DNA of 42,811 nucleotides, from assembly GCA_036489445.1 (NCBI GenBank), contig DASXFV010000008.1, positions 1-42,811 on the forward strand, read 5' to 3'. The position numbers were made by a program, and so were the translations under genes. The DNA comes from DAIDKA01 sp036489445. Lineage in GTDB: Bacteria; Pseudomonadota; Gammaproteobacteria; Steroidobacterales; Steroidobacteraceae. Position 1 is the first letter of the stretch, and every line of letters begins with the position of its first letter. Of this stretch, positions 14,543 to 23,204 are shown one piece after another. The notes below the pieces were generated by a model. That model was given only the letters and a program-made list of their open reading frames with translations. It was not told the origin of the DNA and did not search any database.

Positions 14543-15639
14543 CCGTCGGCATCGTCGGCGCCGGCCAGTTGGGGCGCATGCTGGCCCTGGCAGGCTACCC
14601 CCTGGGACTGGATTTCCTGTTCCTGGACCCTGCCGAGCAGCCTCCGGCGGCGCAGCTGGCGCCGGTGCTTAAAAGCCCGTTCAGCCATAGCGAATCATTG
14701 GCAGCCCTCGCCAGACGCTGCGAGGTGGTGACCATCGACTGGGAGAACGTGTCCGTGGAGGCGCTGCGCGCCGTGGCCCGCGATACCCGCGTCAGCCCCT
14801 CACCAGCCGCCATCGCTGCGGCGCAGGACCGCGTCAGTGAGAAGCGTTTGTTTGAGAAGCTGGGAATCCTCACGACGCGCTGGCAGGCGGTCGGCAGCCG
14901 TCGGCAGCTGGCGGGGGCCGTGCGGGAAATCGGGCTTCCCGGCGTGCTGAAGACCCGCCGCATGGGTTATGACGGCAAGGGCCAGGCCGTCGTTCGTACT
15001 GCTGAGGATCTGGAACGGGCCTGGGCTGAACTGGGGCAGGTGCCGCTGCTGTACGAGGAACTGGTGCCCTTTGACCTGGAGGTGTCCGTCATTGGCGTAC
15101 GCAGCCGCAACGGCGAGTGCCGGGTCTATCCCCTCAATCACAATCTGCACTCAGGAGGAATCCTGAGGCTGACCCGGGCTCCATACGGCAACGCGCGTTT
15201 GAATCGCCTGGGTGCTCAGCATGTACGGGCCGTCATGGAGCATTTCCATTATGTCGGTGTGCTGACCCTCGAGTTTTTCGTCCGCGGTGGCCGCCTGATC
15301 GCCAATGAAATGGCACCCCGGGTGCACAATTCCGGACACTGGACCATTGAAGGGGCGGTGACCAGCCAGTTTGAGAACCACCTGCGGGCCATTCTCGGCC
15401 TGCCCCTGGGAGAGGCCCGCGCCCGGGGTCACAGCGCCATGATCAATCTTATCGGCACCATGCCGGGACGTTCGCAGATTTTGGCGCACCCCGGCGTGCA
15501 CCTACATGACTATGGGAAAGAACCGCGACAGGGCCGCAAGCTCGGGCATCTTACTGTGGTCGAAGCGGATGCGGCGCGCCGCGAGCGGCGCGCACGCCGG
15601 CTCATGGCCGAATTGGCCCCAGAGATACACATCCCATAG
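14539..15639 (+). CDS. purK: N5-carboxyaminoimidazole ribonucleotide synthase
   Basis: PurK is an ATP-grasp enzyme that carboxylates AIR with bicarbonate to give N5-CAIR. The 366-aa protein has an N-terminal nucleotide-binding fold (GIVGAGQLGRM at 4-14), the ATP-grasp lid KTRRMGYDGKGQ, YEELVPFDLEVSV and the metal/ATP site FFVRGGRLIANEMAPRVHNSGHWT. It is translationally coupled to purE through an ATGA overlap. Arg-rich residues near the C-terminus (AARRERRARR) are normal for high-GC orthologues. Confidence 0.96.
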   Translation: MTVGIVGAGQLGRMLALAGYPLGLDFLFLDPAEQPPAAQLAPVLKSPFSHSESLAALARRCEVVTIDWENVSVEALRAVARDTRVSPSPAAIAAAQDRVSEKRLFEKLGILTTRWQAVGSRRQLAGAVREIGLPGVLKTRRMGYDGKGQAVVRTAEDLERAWAELGQVPLLYEELVPFDLEVSVIGVRSRNGECRVYPLNHNLHSGGILRLTRAPYGNARLNRLGAQHVRAVMEHFHYVGVLTLEFFVRGGRLIANEMAPRVHNSGHWTIEGAVTSQFENHLRAILGLPLGEARARGHSAMINLIGTMPGRSQILAHPGVHLHDYGKEPRQGRKLGHLTVVEADAARRERRARRLMAELAPEIHIP

Positions 15640-15703
15640 AATCGAGATGTTGTCTTGGGGATCTGCGTCCAGTCAGCAAGACGTAAGGTGAGTCACTAAC
15701 CGC

Positions 15704-17071
15704 ATGTATCTGGAACTGTTCAAGCTTCGGGAATTACCGTTCCGCCTCAGTCCGGATCCGCAGTTCCTGTATCTAAGCAAACAACATGCACGCGCCAAGG
15801 CGTACATGGAGTCGACGATCTGGTTCACTGACGGTTTCGTCGTGATCACCGGCGAGATCGGTTCCGGCAAGACCACCCTCATCGAATCCTTTCTGCAGGA
15901 AGTGCAGCGCGACGTGGTCGTCGCACAGATCGGCCAGACCCAGGTCTCGGTGGTGCAGTTCCTGCAAGCCGTCCTGGTGCAGTTCGGCTTCTCGCCGTTC
16001 AAGATGAAGAAAGCGGAGCTCATCGCCACGCTCAACAACTTCCTGGTGGAGAAATTCATCGCCGGAAGCAAGGTGCTGCTGATTGTCGATGAAGCGCAGA
16101 ACCTTTCCCTGAAGGTGCTCGAAGAGATCCGCATGCTCTCCGGTGTGGAGACCACCAAAGAGAAGGTGCTGCGCATCATCCTGGCCGGCCAGCCGGAGCT
16201 CAACGCCAAGCTCGATGCGCCGGAGCTGGTGCAGCTCGCACAACGCATCCGCTTGCGCTTCCATCTGGGGACACTCTCGGACACCGAGATGCGCGCCTAT
16301 ATCCATCACCGACTGGAGGTGGCGGGCGCTGCCGACCGCGTGGTGTTCGCCGAGGACACCTATCCGGAAATCTTTCGCTATACCGGTGGAGTTCCCCGGC
16401 TGGTCAATACCCTGTGTGACACGGCCATGCTGGCCGCCTTCGGCCTGGACCAGGATTGCGTCACCCTGAAGGACGTCCAGACCTCATTGCTGGAACTGCG
16501 TTGGCATGAGCCACAGAACCGCGGCGGGCGGCCGGCAGACGCAGCTGCGACCCCGGGGAGCAGCAGCACCAGCAACGGACACGGCAGCGGCGCCCATCAT
16601 GCCAATCCACTTTCGGACACCGCATCAGAGCTCGGGATGGGGGAACCGGTCGGTCGCATCATCGTGGCCACCGAGGGTCGCACCATCCAGGAGCTGCCAC
16701 TGGCCGTGGGTCGCGTCATCGTCGGCCGCACCAGCGACAATGACCTGCAGATCGACAGCCGTTTCGTGAGCCGGCATCACTGCCAGATCGTCACCAGCGC
16801 CGAAGGCAGCGTGATCGAGGATCTGAACAGCACCAACGGTATCTTCGTGCAAGGCAAGCGCGTCCGGCGCTACAACCTCAACGACGGCGACATTGTGGTC
16901 ATCGGCAAACATGAGCTCATGTACGTCGACGAACACCGGGCACGCGCCCGATTGAACTCAACGGAAGGCGCGGCGGAAGTCGCTCCTCTGGAAAAACCGG
17001 TGGAACGCGGCCCCGCCGAGACCAGCGGCGAAACCGCGGCGCAAATGGTCGAGCGCCTCAGTCACCAGTGA
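15704..17071 (+). CDS. ExeA/GspA-type AAA ATPase fused to an FHA domain
   Basis: The N-terminal 265 residues form an ExeA/GspA-like AAA module: MYLELFKLRELPFRLSPDP start, Walker A GEIGSGKTT (50-58), Walker B VLLIVDEAQN (124-133), sensor region ILAGQPEL (159-166) and TGGVPRLVNTLCD (228-239). A Gly/Ser/His-rich linker (270-310) leads to a complete FHA domain (about 317-408) with GRTSDND, SRHHC and NSTNG, the phosphothreonine-binding signature. No membrane segment or peptidoglycan-binding domain is present, unlike GspA. By family knowledge such ATPases serve secretion, pili or exopolysaccharide machinery. No such genes are adjacent, so the partner is unknown. An FHA domain implies control by a Ser/Thr kinase encoded elsewhere. 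Confidence 0.85.
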   Translation: MYLELFKLRELPFRLSPDPQFLYLSKQHARAKAYMESTIWFTDGFVVITGEIGSGKTTLIESFLQEVQRDVVVAQIGQTQVSVVQFLQAVLVQFGFSPFKMKKAELIATLNNFLVEKFIAGSKVLLIVDEAQNLSLKVLEEIRMLSGVETTKEKVLRIILAGQPELNAKLDAPELVQLAQRIRLRFHLGTLSDTEMRAYIHHRLEVAGAADRVVFAEDTYPEIFRYTGGVPRLVNTLCDTAMLAAFGLDQDCVTLKDVQTSLLELRWHEPQNRGGRPADAAATPGSSSTSNGHGSGAHHANPLSDTASELGMGEPVGRIIVATEGRTIQELPLAVGRVIVGRTSDNDLQIDSRFVSRHHCQIVTSAEGSVIEDLNSTNGIFVQGKRVRRYNLNDGDIVVIGKHELMYVDEHRARARLNSTEGAAEVAPLEKPVERGPAETSGETAAQMVERLSHQ

Positions 17072-17091
17072 GCCATGCGCGGCGGTGCAAT

Positions 17092-17373
17092 CTAGCGGGC
17101 ATCATCCGGCGGCGCGGCTGCCGCTCGCGCGGCGGCTGCCTCGAGCGCATCAGGAGCGTCGTACTGGGCGCGCAAACGACGATAGCCGCGCCGTCTGAGC
17201 AACAGCACCACAGCGGCCAATACGGCAAGCAGTCCGGGCAGCCCCAGCACCAGGCTCAGCGCGGCGGAAGTTTGCAGATAGCTGCCGAGCAGTGCCGCCA
17301 ACCCGCTCAGTAGATAGGCCCAGGGCAGGCTTTCATATACCGGACCTGACAACCTATGGTGTGCGGCGCTCAT
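17092..17373 (-). CDS. Small two-helix membrane protein (93 aa)
   Basis: I do not recognise a family. The protein has two strong hydrophobic segments (about residues 16-36 and 38-60) joined by a short loop, then a basic patch (LLRRRGYRRLRAQY) and an Ala-rich tail. This predicts an inner-membrane hairpin with a cytoplasmic basic end by the positive-inside rule. It starts at the ATG complementary to 17371-17373 and follows the 56-aa ORF by 24 nt, so it may be last gene of the long minus-strand run. Its stop converges with the ATPase-FHA gene at a 20-nt gap. Codon use is like the neighbours. Confidence 0.6.
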   Translation of the reverse strand: MSAAHHRLSGPVYESLPWAYLLSGLAALLGSYLQTSAALSLVLGLPGLLAVLAAVVLLLRRRGYRRLRAQYDAPDALEAAAARAAAAPPDDAR

Positions 17374-17397
17374 ACCACAAGCTTAACCGCCACAGGG

Positions 17398-17568
17398 TCA
17401 ATCGGGCGAACGGCCCCGATCCAGAAACCCAAACATCCTGTCGACCAGGGAGGGTTTCCAAGCCTCCACCTGGAAATCACCGCGGCGGGTGGGCAGATGG
17501 CGCTGGACCTCTGAGAGCAGGTCCTTGGGAAGAGACAGTTCGGATTCCGTCCTCGACTCCGGGGGCAT
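17398..17568 (-). CDS. Small soluble hypothetical protein (56 aa)
   Basis: I do not recognise a family. The ATG complementary to 17566-17568 is preceded by AGGA with 8 nt spacing. The 56-aa product begins MPPESRTESE. A predicted helix (LPKDLLSEVQRHL, 13-25) is followed by a Trp-containing amphipathic stretch (FQVEAWKPSLVDRMFGFLD, 32-50). Composition is protein-like, and overlapping frames on both strands look worse. It fills most of the otherwise unexplained gap between tldD and the 93-aa membrane protein on the same strand. The remaining 194 nt up to tldD show no other ORF or obvious terminator. Confidence 0.45.
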   Translation of the reverse strand: MPPESRTESELSLPKDLLSEVQRHLPTRRGDFQVEAWKPSLVDRMFGFLDRGRSPD

Positions 17569-17762
17569 AACACAAGTCCTGTGGCTGATCGCCTGCTGAA
17601 ATGGCCGTGAGGGTCTGACCTCAACCTACGGGCAACCGCACCCGGCAAAACGTGCGCGGCGTCACGCTTTGTCGCAAGGCGCAAATCGGCGACGCTGATT
17701 TCCCGCCGCGCGCCTCACCAGGCTCAAGTTATGTCGGAAACCCGGTCCTGATTTGGCGACGC

Positions 17763-19220
17763 CTAGCGCGTGCCCCCGACGGTGAGGCCATCCACCCGCA
17801 GGGTGGGCTGACCCACACCGACCGGGACATTCTGTCCTTCCTTGCCGCACGTCCCCACGCCCTCATCGAGTTTCAGGTCATTGCCCACCATGCTGACGCG
17901 CTTGAGCACATCCGGACCATTGCCGATCAGGGTCGCGCCCTTGAGCGGGGCGCCAAGCTTGCCGTTCTCGATGGCATACGCCTCGCTGGCGGAGAACACG
18001 AACTTGCCCGAGGTGATATCGACCTGCCCGCCACCAAAATTGACGGCGTAGATGCCGCGCTCCACTGACTTGATGATGTCCTCCGGTGCATGCGGACCAG
18101 GGCGCATGTAGGTATTGGTCATGCGCGGCAGGGTGGTGTGGGCAAAGGATTCGCGCCGGCCGTTGCCCGTAGATCTGGTGCCCATCAGGCGCCCATTGAG
18201 CTTGTCCTGCATGTACCCTTTGAGGATGCCGTTCTCGATGAGCATGGTACAACCGGTGGGCGTGCCTTCATCATCGATATTCAGCGAGCCGCGGCGGCGG
18301 GACAACGTGCCATCATCCACCACGGTGCACGCTTCGGTGGCGACCCGCTCACCAATGCGGTTGGCGAATGCCGAGGTGCCCTTGCGGTTGAAGTCCCCTT
18401 CCAGCCCGTGCCCGATGGCCTCGTGCAGCAAGATGCCCGGCCAGCCGGGCCCGAGTACGACGGTCATCGGTCCTGCAGGAGCGGCAACGGCCTCCAGGTT
18501 CACCAGCCCCTGGCGTACCGCTTCGCGACCCAGCTGCAGCGGACGATCGCCGGCCACCAGGTCACTCAAGCTGAAGCGACCACCGCAGCCACAGTAGCCC
18601 TGCTCGCGCCGTCCGTTCTGTTCCACGATCACAGACACATTGAAACGCACCAGCGGCCGCACATCCGCCGCCATGTCGCCATCGCTGTTGGCGATCAGTA
18701 CCACTTCATGCACGGCGGTGACACTGGCCATGACCTGCGTCACGCGCGCATCCAGCGCCCGGGTCTCACGGTCCACGCGCATGAGCCAGGCCACCTTGTC
18801 GGCATCACTGAGCGCGGCAACCGGATCATCCGGCAGGTACAACTGGTGTCCGGCTCGCGATTGCCAGGCGGCCAGCGACCGGCCGGTACCCCGCAAGGCG
18901 ATGGCACGCGCCGCTCGGGAGGCATCCTCCAGCGCGGGCAGCAGGATCTCATCGGAATAGGCGAAGCCGGTCTTCTCTCCGGACAGAGCGCGCACCCCGA
19001 CACCCTGTTCGATGGCGGCGCTGCCCTCCTTGACGATGCTGTCCTCCAGCGCCCAGGACTCCTCATGCGCCAACTGGAAGTACAGGTCCGCGAAATCCAC
19101 CGAATGGGACATCAGATTGCCGAACACGCGATCCAGATGCGACTCATCCAGGCCGCTGGGAGTCAGGATCGTATCGCGGGCAATGACCATCGGGTCGGTG
19201 GCGAGGGCGGACGTTGCCAT
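17763..19220 (-). CDS. tldD: Metalloprotease TldD
   Basis: TldD is the catalytic, zinc-binding subunit of the TldD-TldE protease. At 485 aa it matches E. coli (481). The HExxxH zinc motif is seen as HEAIGHGLEGD (H266, E267, H271), and the C-terminal GTCGKEGQ supplies the conserved Cys. The N-terminal domain includes GVGVRALSGEKTGFAYSDE (73-91). It starts at the ATG complementary to 19218-19220, 29 nt after the amidase gene, within the holA-to-tldD run. Its partner pmbA is 4.4 kb away in a different unit on the same strand. Confidence 0.96.
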   Translation of the reverse strand: MATSALATDPMVIARDTILTPSGLDESHLDRVFGNLMSHSVDFADLYFQLAHEESWALEDSIVKEGSAAIEQGVGVRALSGEKTGFAYSDEILLPALEDASRAARAIALRGTGRSLAAWQSRAGHQLYLPDDPVAALSDADKVAWLMRVDRETRALDARVTQVMASVTAVHEVVLIANSDGDMAADVRPLVRFNVSVIVEQNGRREQGYCGCGGRFSLSDLVAGDRPLQLGREAVRQGLVNLEAVAAPAGPMTVVLGPGWPGILLHEAIGHGLEGDFNRKGTSAFANRIGERVATEACTVVDDGTLSRRRGSLNIDDEGTPTGCTMLIENGILKGYMQDKLNGRLMGTRSTGNGRRESFAHTTLPRMTNTYMRPGPHAPEDIIKSVERGIYAVNFGGGQVDITSGKFVFSASEAYAIENGKLGAPLKGATLIGNGPDVLKRVSMVGNDLKLDEGVGTCGKEGQNVPVGVGQPTLRVDGLTVGGTR

Positions 19221-19249
19221 TGGCTATCCTTTGAAAACTCTATTGAGCA

Positions 19250-20056
19250 TTAGAGCACGCGATGCTTGAGCGCGGGGAAGCCCTCACGCACGCCGGCCTG
19301 CGCCGCCGTGTCCACCTCGGCCACGACCACGCCCACACCGGAGGCCTGGCGCGCCAGCACCCGACCCCAATAGTCCACGATCATGGCATCGCCATAGGTC
19401 TCACGACCGTTCGCATGCAGGCCCCACTGAGTCGCCGCCAGCACGTAGCAAAGATTCTCCACGGCCCGAGCCCGGAGCAGCACTTCCCAGTGCGCCTGCC
19501 CGGTGGGCACCGTGAAGGCGGCGGGCATCGCCAACAGCTGCGCCCCCTGGGCCGACAGGTGGCGGTACAACTCGGGAAACCGCATGTCATAGCATACCGA
19601 AAGACCAAGCTTGCCAACGGGAGTATCGACGATGATCGGCTCTTTTCCCCGCTCGAAAGTGGCAGATTCCCGGTAAATGTCACCCCTCCCCGGGATCTCC
19701 ACGTCAAACAGATGAATCTTGTCATAGCGCGCAACCTGCTTGCCATTGGCGTCAAACACGATCGAAGCCGGCGCGACCCGACTGGCATTTCGGCCGCGGA
19801 TGGGCAGGGTGCCCGCCACGATCCACAGCCCCAGTGTCTGGGCCAGCTCGGCAAGCGCGTCCTGCATGGGGCCGCTACCGGGGGCCTCGGCCACCGCCAG
19901 CCGATCGGCCTCCTTCGCCCCCATGATTGCGAAATTCTCGGGCAGCACCGCCAGCACGGCGCCCGCGGCCGCCGCATCGGACAGCAGCTGACCGGCCACG
20001 CCCAGGTTGCGGGCCACATCCAGTCCGGAGTTCATCTGGATCGTTGCGACTTTCAT
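19250..20056 (-). CDS. Carbon-nitrogen hydrolase, deaminated-glutathione amidase type
   Basis: This 268-aa nitrilase-superfamily enzyme has the catalytic triad E40 (LPENF), K113 (YDKIHLFD) and C155 (VCYDMRFPELY). The sequence MRFPELYRHLSAQGAQLLAMPAAF is typical of the Nit1/YbeM branch, which repairs deaminated glutathione; this substrate is inferred from branch-level similarity. Its ATG overlaps the rng stop by 4 nt, and it precedes tldD, so it is translated as part of a continuous run. An alternative substrate such as an omega-amide is possible. Confidence 0.87.
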   Translation of the reverse strand: MKVATIQMNSGLDVARNLGVAGQLLSDAAAAGAVLAVLPENFAIMGAKEADRLAVAEAPGSGPMQDALAELAQTLGLWIVAGTLPIRGRNASRVAPASIVFDANGKQVARYDKIHLFDVEIPGRGDIYRESATFERGKEPIIVDTPVGKLGLSVCYDMRFPELYRHLSAQGAQLLAMPAAFTVPTGQAHWEVLLRARAVENLCYVLAATQWGLHANGRETYGDAMIVDYWGRVLARQASGVGVVVAEVDTAAQAGVREGFPALKHRVL

Positions 20057-21537
20057 ACCAGCACCACGTCAAACTGGTCCACGCCGTAAAGCCCTTCCAC
20101 CTGCAACCGTATGGGGCGTCCCACCTGGTGTTCAAGCTCCGCCAGGCTCGCCGATTCGTTTTCCAGCAGGTGATCCACCACCTCCTGATGCGCCAGGATG
20201 AGCAGCTCGCGGCTGGCGAACTGCTGGCTCTGGCGCATGATTTCACGGAAGACTTCATGAGCCACCGTCTCCGGAGTCTTGACGAATCCGCGCCCCTCGC
20301 AAGCCGGGCAGGCCTTGCACAGCAGATGCTCCAGGCTCTCACGGGTGCGCTTGCGGGTCATCTCCACCAGCCCCAACGGCGACAGACTCACGATATGCGT
20401 CTGCGCACGATCCGAAGCCAGCGCGCGCTCCAGCGCCTGCAGCACCTGGCGACGGTGCGCGGGATCGGCCATGTCAATGAAATCAATGATGATGATGCCG
20501 CCGAGATTGCGCAGCCGCAGCTGCCGGGCGATGGCCACGGCAGCCTCGAGGTTGGTGCGAAATATCGTCTCCTCGAGATTCCGATGCCCGACGTATCCTC
20601 CGGTGTTCACATCGATGGTGGTCATGGCCTCAGTCTGATCGATGATCAGGTGGCCACCGGACTTCAGCGGTACCTTGCGGTCCAGCGCGCGCGACAGCTC
20701 CTCTTCGACTCCGTGCAGATCAAACAAGGGTCGCTGCCCGGAATACAGTTCGATCTGCACTGGACTGTCGGGCAGGAAGGTGCGCGCAAACTCCTGCATG
20801 TCCGCCAGTTCCGCGGCGGAGTCCACCAGCACACGCGACACCTCGGGAACCAGCTCATCGCGCAGCACGCGCAGCGGCAAGGGCAGGTCAGCGTGCACGA
20901 TGCTACCGGCCTCCACTCGCGCCGACACTTCGCGCACGTGGCGCCAGAGCTTGTCCAGGTAGGCCACATCCTCGCGCAGTCCCGCCGCATCCGCAGTCTG
21001 CGCCGCGGTCCGCACGATGTAGCCACCCACAGCCTGGGTGGGCAGCACCGCGCCAATGGCGGCTTTCAGGCGCTGACGGGTCGCATCGTCCTCGATCCGC
21101 GCCGACACGCCAATGCCTTCGCCGCGCGGCATGAACACCAGGTAGCGCGAAGGCAAGGCGACAAAGGTCGTGAGGCGGGCGCCCTTGGTGCCCATGGGAT
21201 CCTTGACCACCTGCACCAGCAGTTCATCTCCCTGGGTCACCAGACGCCGGATGTCATCGATGGGAGGCAGGTTCACCACCGTGTCATCGGGCCTCACCAG
21301 CGCGATATCCGCGACATGCAGGAACGCGGTGCGCTCCAGGCCCACATCGATGAACGCCGCCTGCATGCCGGGCAACACGCGCGATACGCGGCCCTTGTAG
21401 ATGTTGCCCACCAGCCCACGCTTGCTGGCGCGCTCGATATGAATCTCGGTGAGCGCCCCGTTCTCCACCAGCGCCGCCCGGGTTTCGCGCGGGCCCAGGT
21501 TGACCAGCAGTTCGCTGCTCACGCTACGCTCCAGCAT
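20053..21537 (-). CDS. rng: Ribonuclease G
   Basis: RNase G is an endoribonuclease of the RNase E/G family that matures the 16S rRNA 5' end and cleaves some mRNAs. The 494-aa product (E. coli 489) has an S1 domain with NIYKGRVSRVLPGMQAAF and FLHVADI. Catalytic acidic residues lie in TIDVNTGG and IIIIDFIDM, and the Zn-link cysteines are in CKACPACEGRG. It lacks the long RNase E C-terminal scaffold. The start at 21537 overlaps the maf stop by 19 nt, and the stop overlaps the amidase start, so maf-rng-amidase are coupled. The rlmH-maf-rng order is conserved. Confidence 0.96.
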   Translation of the reverse strand: MLERSVSSELLVNLGPRETRAALVENGALTEIHIERASKRGLVGNIYKGRVSRVLPGMQAAFIDVGLERTAFLHVADIALVRPDDTVVNLPPIDDIRRLVTQGDELLVQVVKDPMGTKGARLTTFVALPSRYLVFMPRGEGIGVSARIEDDATRQRLKAAIGAVLPTQAVGGYIVRTAAQTADAAGLREDVAYLDKLWRHVREVSARVEAGSIVHADLPLPLRVLRDELVPEVSRVLVDSAAELADMQEFARTFLPDSPVQIELYSGQRPLFDLHGVEEELSRALDRKVPLKSGGHLIIDQTEAMTTIDVNTGGYVGHRNLEETIFRTNLEAAVAIARQLRLRNLGGIIIIDFIDMADPAHRRQVLQALERALASDRAQTHIVSLSPLGLVEMTRKRTRESLEHLLCKACPACEGRGFVKTPETVAHEVFREIMRQSQQFASRELLILAHQEVVDHLLENESASLAELEHQVGRPIRLQVEGLYGVDQFDVVLV

Positions 21538-22106
21538 GGCAGGCCAGCCTGCGCCAGCAACTGCGCCGTTTCAAACAGCGGCAGCCCCATCACGCCCGAG
21601 AAGCTGCCCCGCAGCGTTTCGATGAATATCGCGCCCAGGCCCTGGATGGCGTAGCCGCCGGCCTTGTCATGGGGCTCACCGGTCTCCCAGTAACGAATCC
21701 GCTCCTGTGAAGTGGAGGCCCGCATCCGTACGGTGCTCGCACTGGTGATACAACGTGTGCCGCTCACAGTCACCAGCGCGACCGCGGTGAGTACCTGGTG
21801 TTCGCGCCCGGCAAGCGCTGCCAACATCGACAGTCCATGGGCGCGATCGCGCGGCTTGCCCAGGCTGACCCCGTCCAGCACCACGGTCGTGTCCGCCCCC
21901 AGCACCGGCAGATCATGTGCCCGTTGCCACACCGCCTGCGCTTTGGCGCGGGCCACGCGTTCGACGTAGGCCGCGCAGGCTTCCCCGTCCCCGGCTCTCT
22001 CATCCACATCCGCGACCTCAACCGCGTGCGGCACACCAATCTGCGCCAGCAGCTGCCGTCGCCTGGGGGACGCAGAAGCCAGCCGCAGCACGGGACTCAA
22101 TGACAT
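21519..22106 (-). CDS. maf: Maf family nucleoside triphosphate pyrophosphatase (dTTP/UTP type)
   Basis: Maf-like proteins hydrolyse canonical or modified NTPs to NMPs, acting as house-cleaning enzymes. Motifs are LASASPRRRQLL (substrate loop, near residues 8-19), GADTTVVLDG with the catalytic Asp, and GEPHDKAGGYAIQGLGA, the form typical of the YhdE dTTP/UTP branch rather than YceF. The 195-aa product begins MSLSPVLRL at the ATG complementary to 22104-22106; an in-frame ATG at 22130 adds eight non-conserved residues. It lies 42 nt after rlmH and overlaps rng. Confidence 0.94.
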   Translation of the reverse strand: MSLSPVLRLASASPRRRQLLAQIGVPHAVEVADVDERAGDGEACAAYVERVARAKAQAVWQRAHDLPVLGADTTVVLDGVSLGKPRDRAHGLSMLAALAGREHQVLTAVALVTVSGTRCITSASTVRMRASTSQERIRYWETGEPHDKAGGYAIQGLGAIFIETLRGSFSGVMGLPLFETAQLLAQAGLPCWSVA

Positions 22107-22148
22107 CGGATCGCAGGACCTCGGGTGCAAGCGCGAAGATCGTCAGTC

Positions 22149-22619
22149 TCAGTCGCGATGATACGGATGTCCACTCAGAACCGTGTGTGCACGGTACAGC
22201 TGCTCGGCCAGCACCACCCGCACCAGGGGATGGGGCAGGGTCAACCTGGACAGTGACAGCTGCTGATCGCTGCGCGCCAGCACCTCGCGGGCGAGGCCAT
22301 CGGGCCCCCCGACCACCAGCGCGAGGTCGCGACCATCGTTCATGCGGCTGGAAAGCCACGCGGACAGTTCTCGCGTGGTCAGCTGTGCGCCATGCTCGTC
22401 GAGGGCAACCACGAACTCCTGGGGCTTGGTGAGGGCCAGAATGCGCTGTCCCTCTGTGTGCATGGCCTGCACCGGATCCCCGCGACTGCTGCGCAGACCG
22501 GCGGGGACTTCCAACAGCGCGACCTTCAAAGCGCCCGCCAGGCGCCGCGTGTAGTCAGCGACGAGCTCGTCCACCCAGCGTGGCATGCGCTCCCCAACGG
22601 CGATAATGCGAATGCGCAC
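22149..22619 (-). CDS. rlmH: 23S rRNA (pseudouridine-1915-N3)-methyltransferase
   Basis: RlmH is a small SPOUT methyltransferase that modifies pseudouridine 1915 in helix 69 of 23S rRNA. The 156-aa product (E. coli 155) begins at GTG (complement of 22617-22619) and reads MRIRIIAVGERMPRW. The trefoil-knot SAM site is LVVGGPDGL, and the C-terminal LTLPHPLVRVVLAEQLYRA ends in GHPYHRD, all diagnostic. An ATG 54 nt upstream is in frame but adds a non-conserved Cys-rich leader. It is in the conserved rsfS-rlmH pair, which acts on the large subunit. Confidence 0.97.
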   Translation of the reverse strand: MRIRIIAVGERMPRWVDELVADYTRRLAGALKVALLEVPAGLRSSRGDPVQAMHTEGQRILALTKPQEFVVALDEHGAQLTTRELSAWLSSRMNDGRDLALVVGGPDGLAREVLARSDQQLSLSRLTLPHPLVRVVLAEQLYRAHTVLSGHPYHRD

Positions 22620-22706
22620 AGTTTCAGCCTCGCACAGGTTCAGCTTGGCACAGCAGGCCATTCGGGCCGGCACGGCCCGATCCGCTCGGCCCGCGCTTGG
22701 CCTTTC

Positions 22707-23195
22707 TTAGGCTTTCGGCGTCCGCACTGCGCGCTTGCGCGGCGTGACGCCGGTGCGCTTGCGCGTCACCACCGCTCGGGGCGGCAGCAATGCTGTCGTG
22801 GACGCCGCCGGCGCTTCCGCCGAGCCCCAGAGCCTTTCCAGGCCATAGAACTCGCGGACTCTGGGCAACATCACATGCACGATGACGTCGTGCAGATCCA
22901 CCAGCGCCCATTCGCCATCGCGCGCGCCTTCTACGCCCAAGGGCCGGTAGCCGGCAGCCTTGGCGTTTTGCACGACACGATCAGCAATGCTGCGGACGTG
23001 GCGATCGGAATTACCGGAAGCGATGATCATGGTGTCGGCGATGTCGGTCAGGGCGCGGACATCCAAAACCCTGATATTGACGGCCTTCATGTCATCCAGC
23101 GCCGCCTGGACCAGGCCGGGTACCGGTGATGGGGGTGTTGCGGGGGGCGACTCAGTCGCTCGGCGGGCACGGGTACGGGTCGTAGCCATTGGCAA
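22707..23195 (-). CDS. rsfS: Ribosomal silencing factor RsfS
   Basis: RsfS binds L14 and blocks subunit joining when nutrients are scarce. The DUF143 core spans about residues 27-125, with LDDMKAVNIRVLDV, MIIASGNSDRHVRSIAD and GEWALVDLHDVIVHVM. The start is probably TTG at 23195: AAGGAGG (complement of 23205-23211) lies 9 nt upstream, whereas the ATG at 23189 would be 15 nt away. The 162-aa product exceeds the usual 105-120. It has a Pro/Thr-rich basic N-terminal leader (1-26) and a basic C-terminal tail (VVTRKRTGVTPRKRAVRTPK), which may add rRNA contacts (inference). Confidence 0.93.
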   Translation of the reverse strand: MPMATTRTRARRATESPPATPPSPVPGLVQAALDDMKAVNIRVLDVRALTDIADTMIIASGNSDRHVRSIADRVVQNAKAAGYRPLGVEGARDGEWALVDLHDVIVHVMLPRVREFYGLERLWGSAEAPAASTTALLPPRAVVTRKRTGVTPRKRAVRTPKA

Positions 23196-23204
23196 AGGGT
23201 GAAG

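Noticed and set aside
17652..19253. Plus-strand frames opposite tldD
   Set aside because: Antisense shadows of TldD without Shine-Dalgarno or recognisable motifs.
19927..21654. Plus-strand frame of 575 codons opposite rng
   Set aside because: Antisense shadow of RNase G and maf: His/Gln/Arg-rich, without motifs or a ribosome binding site.
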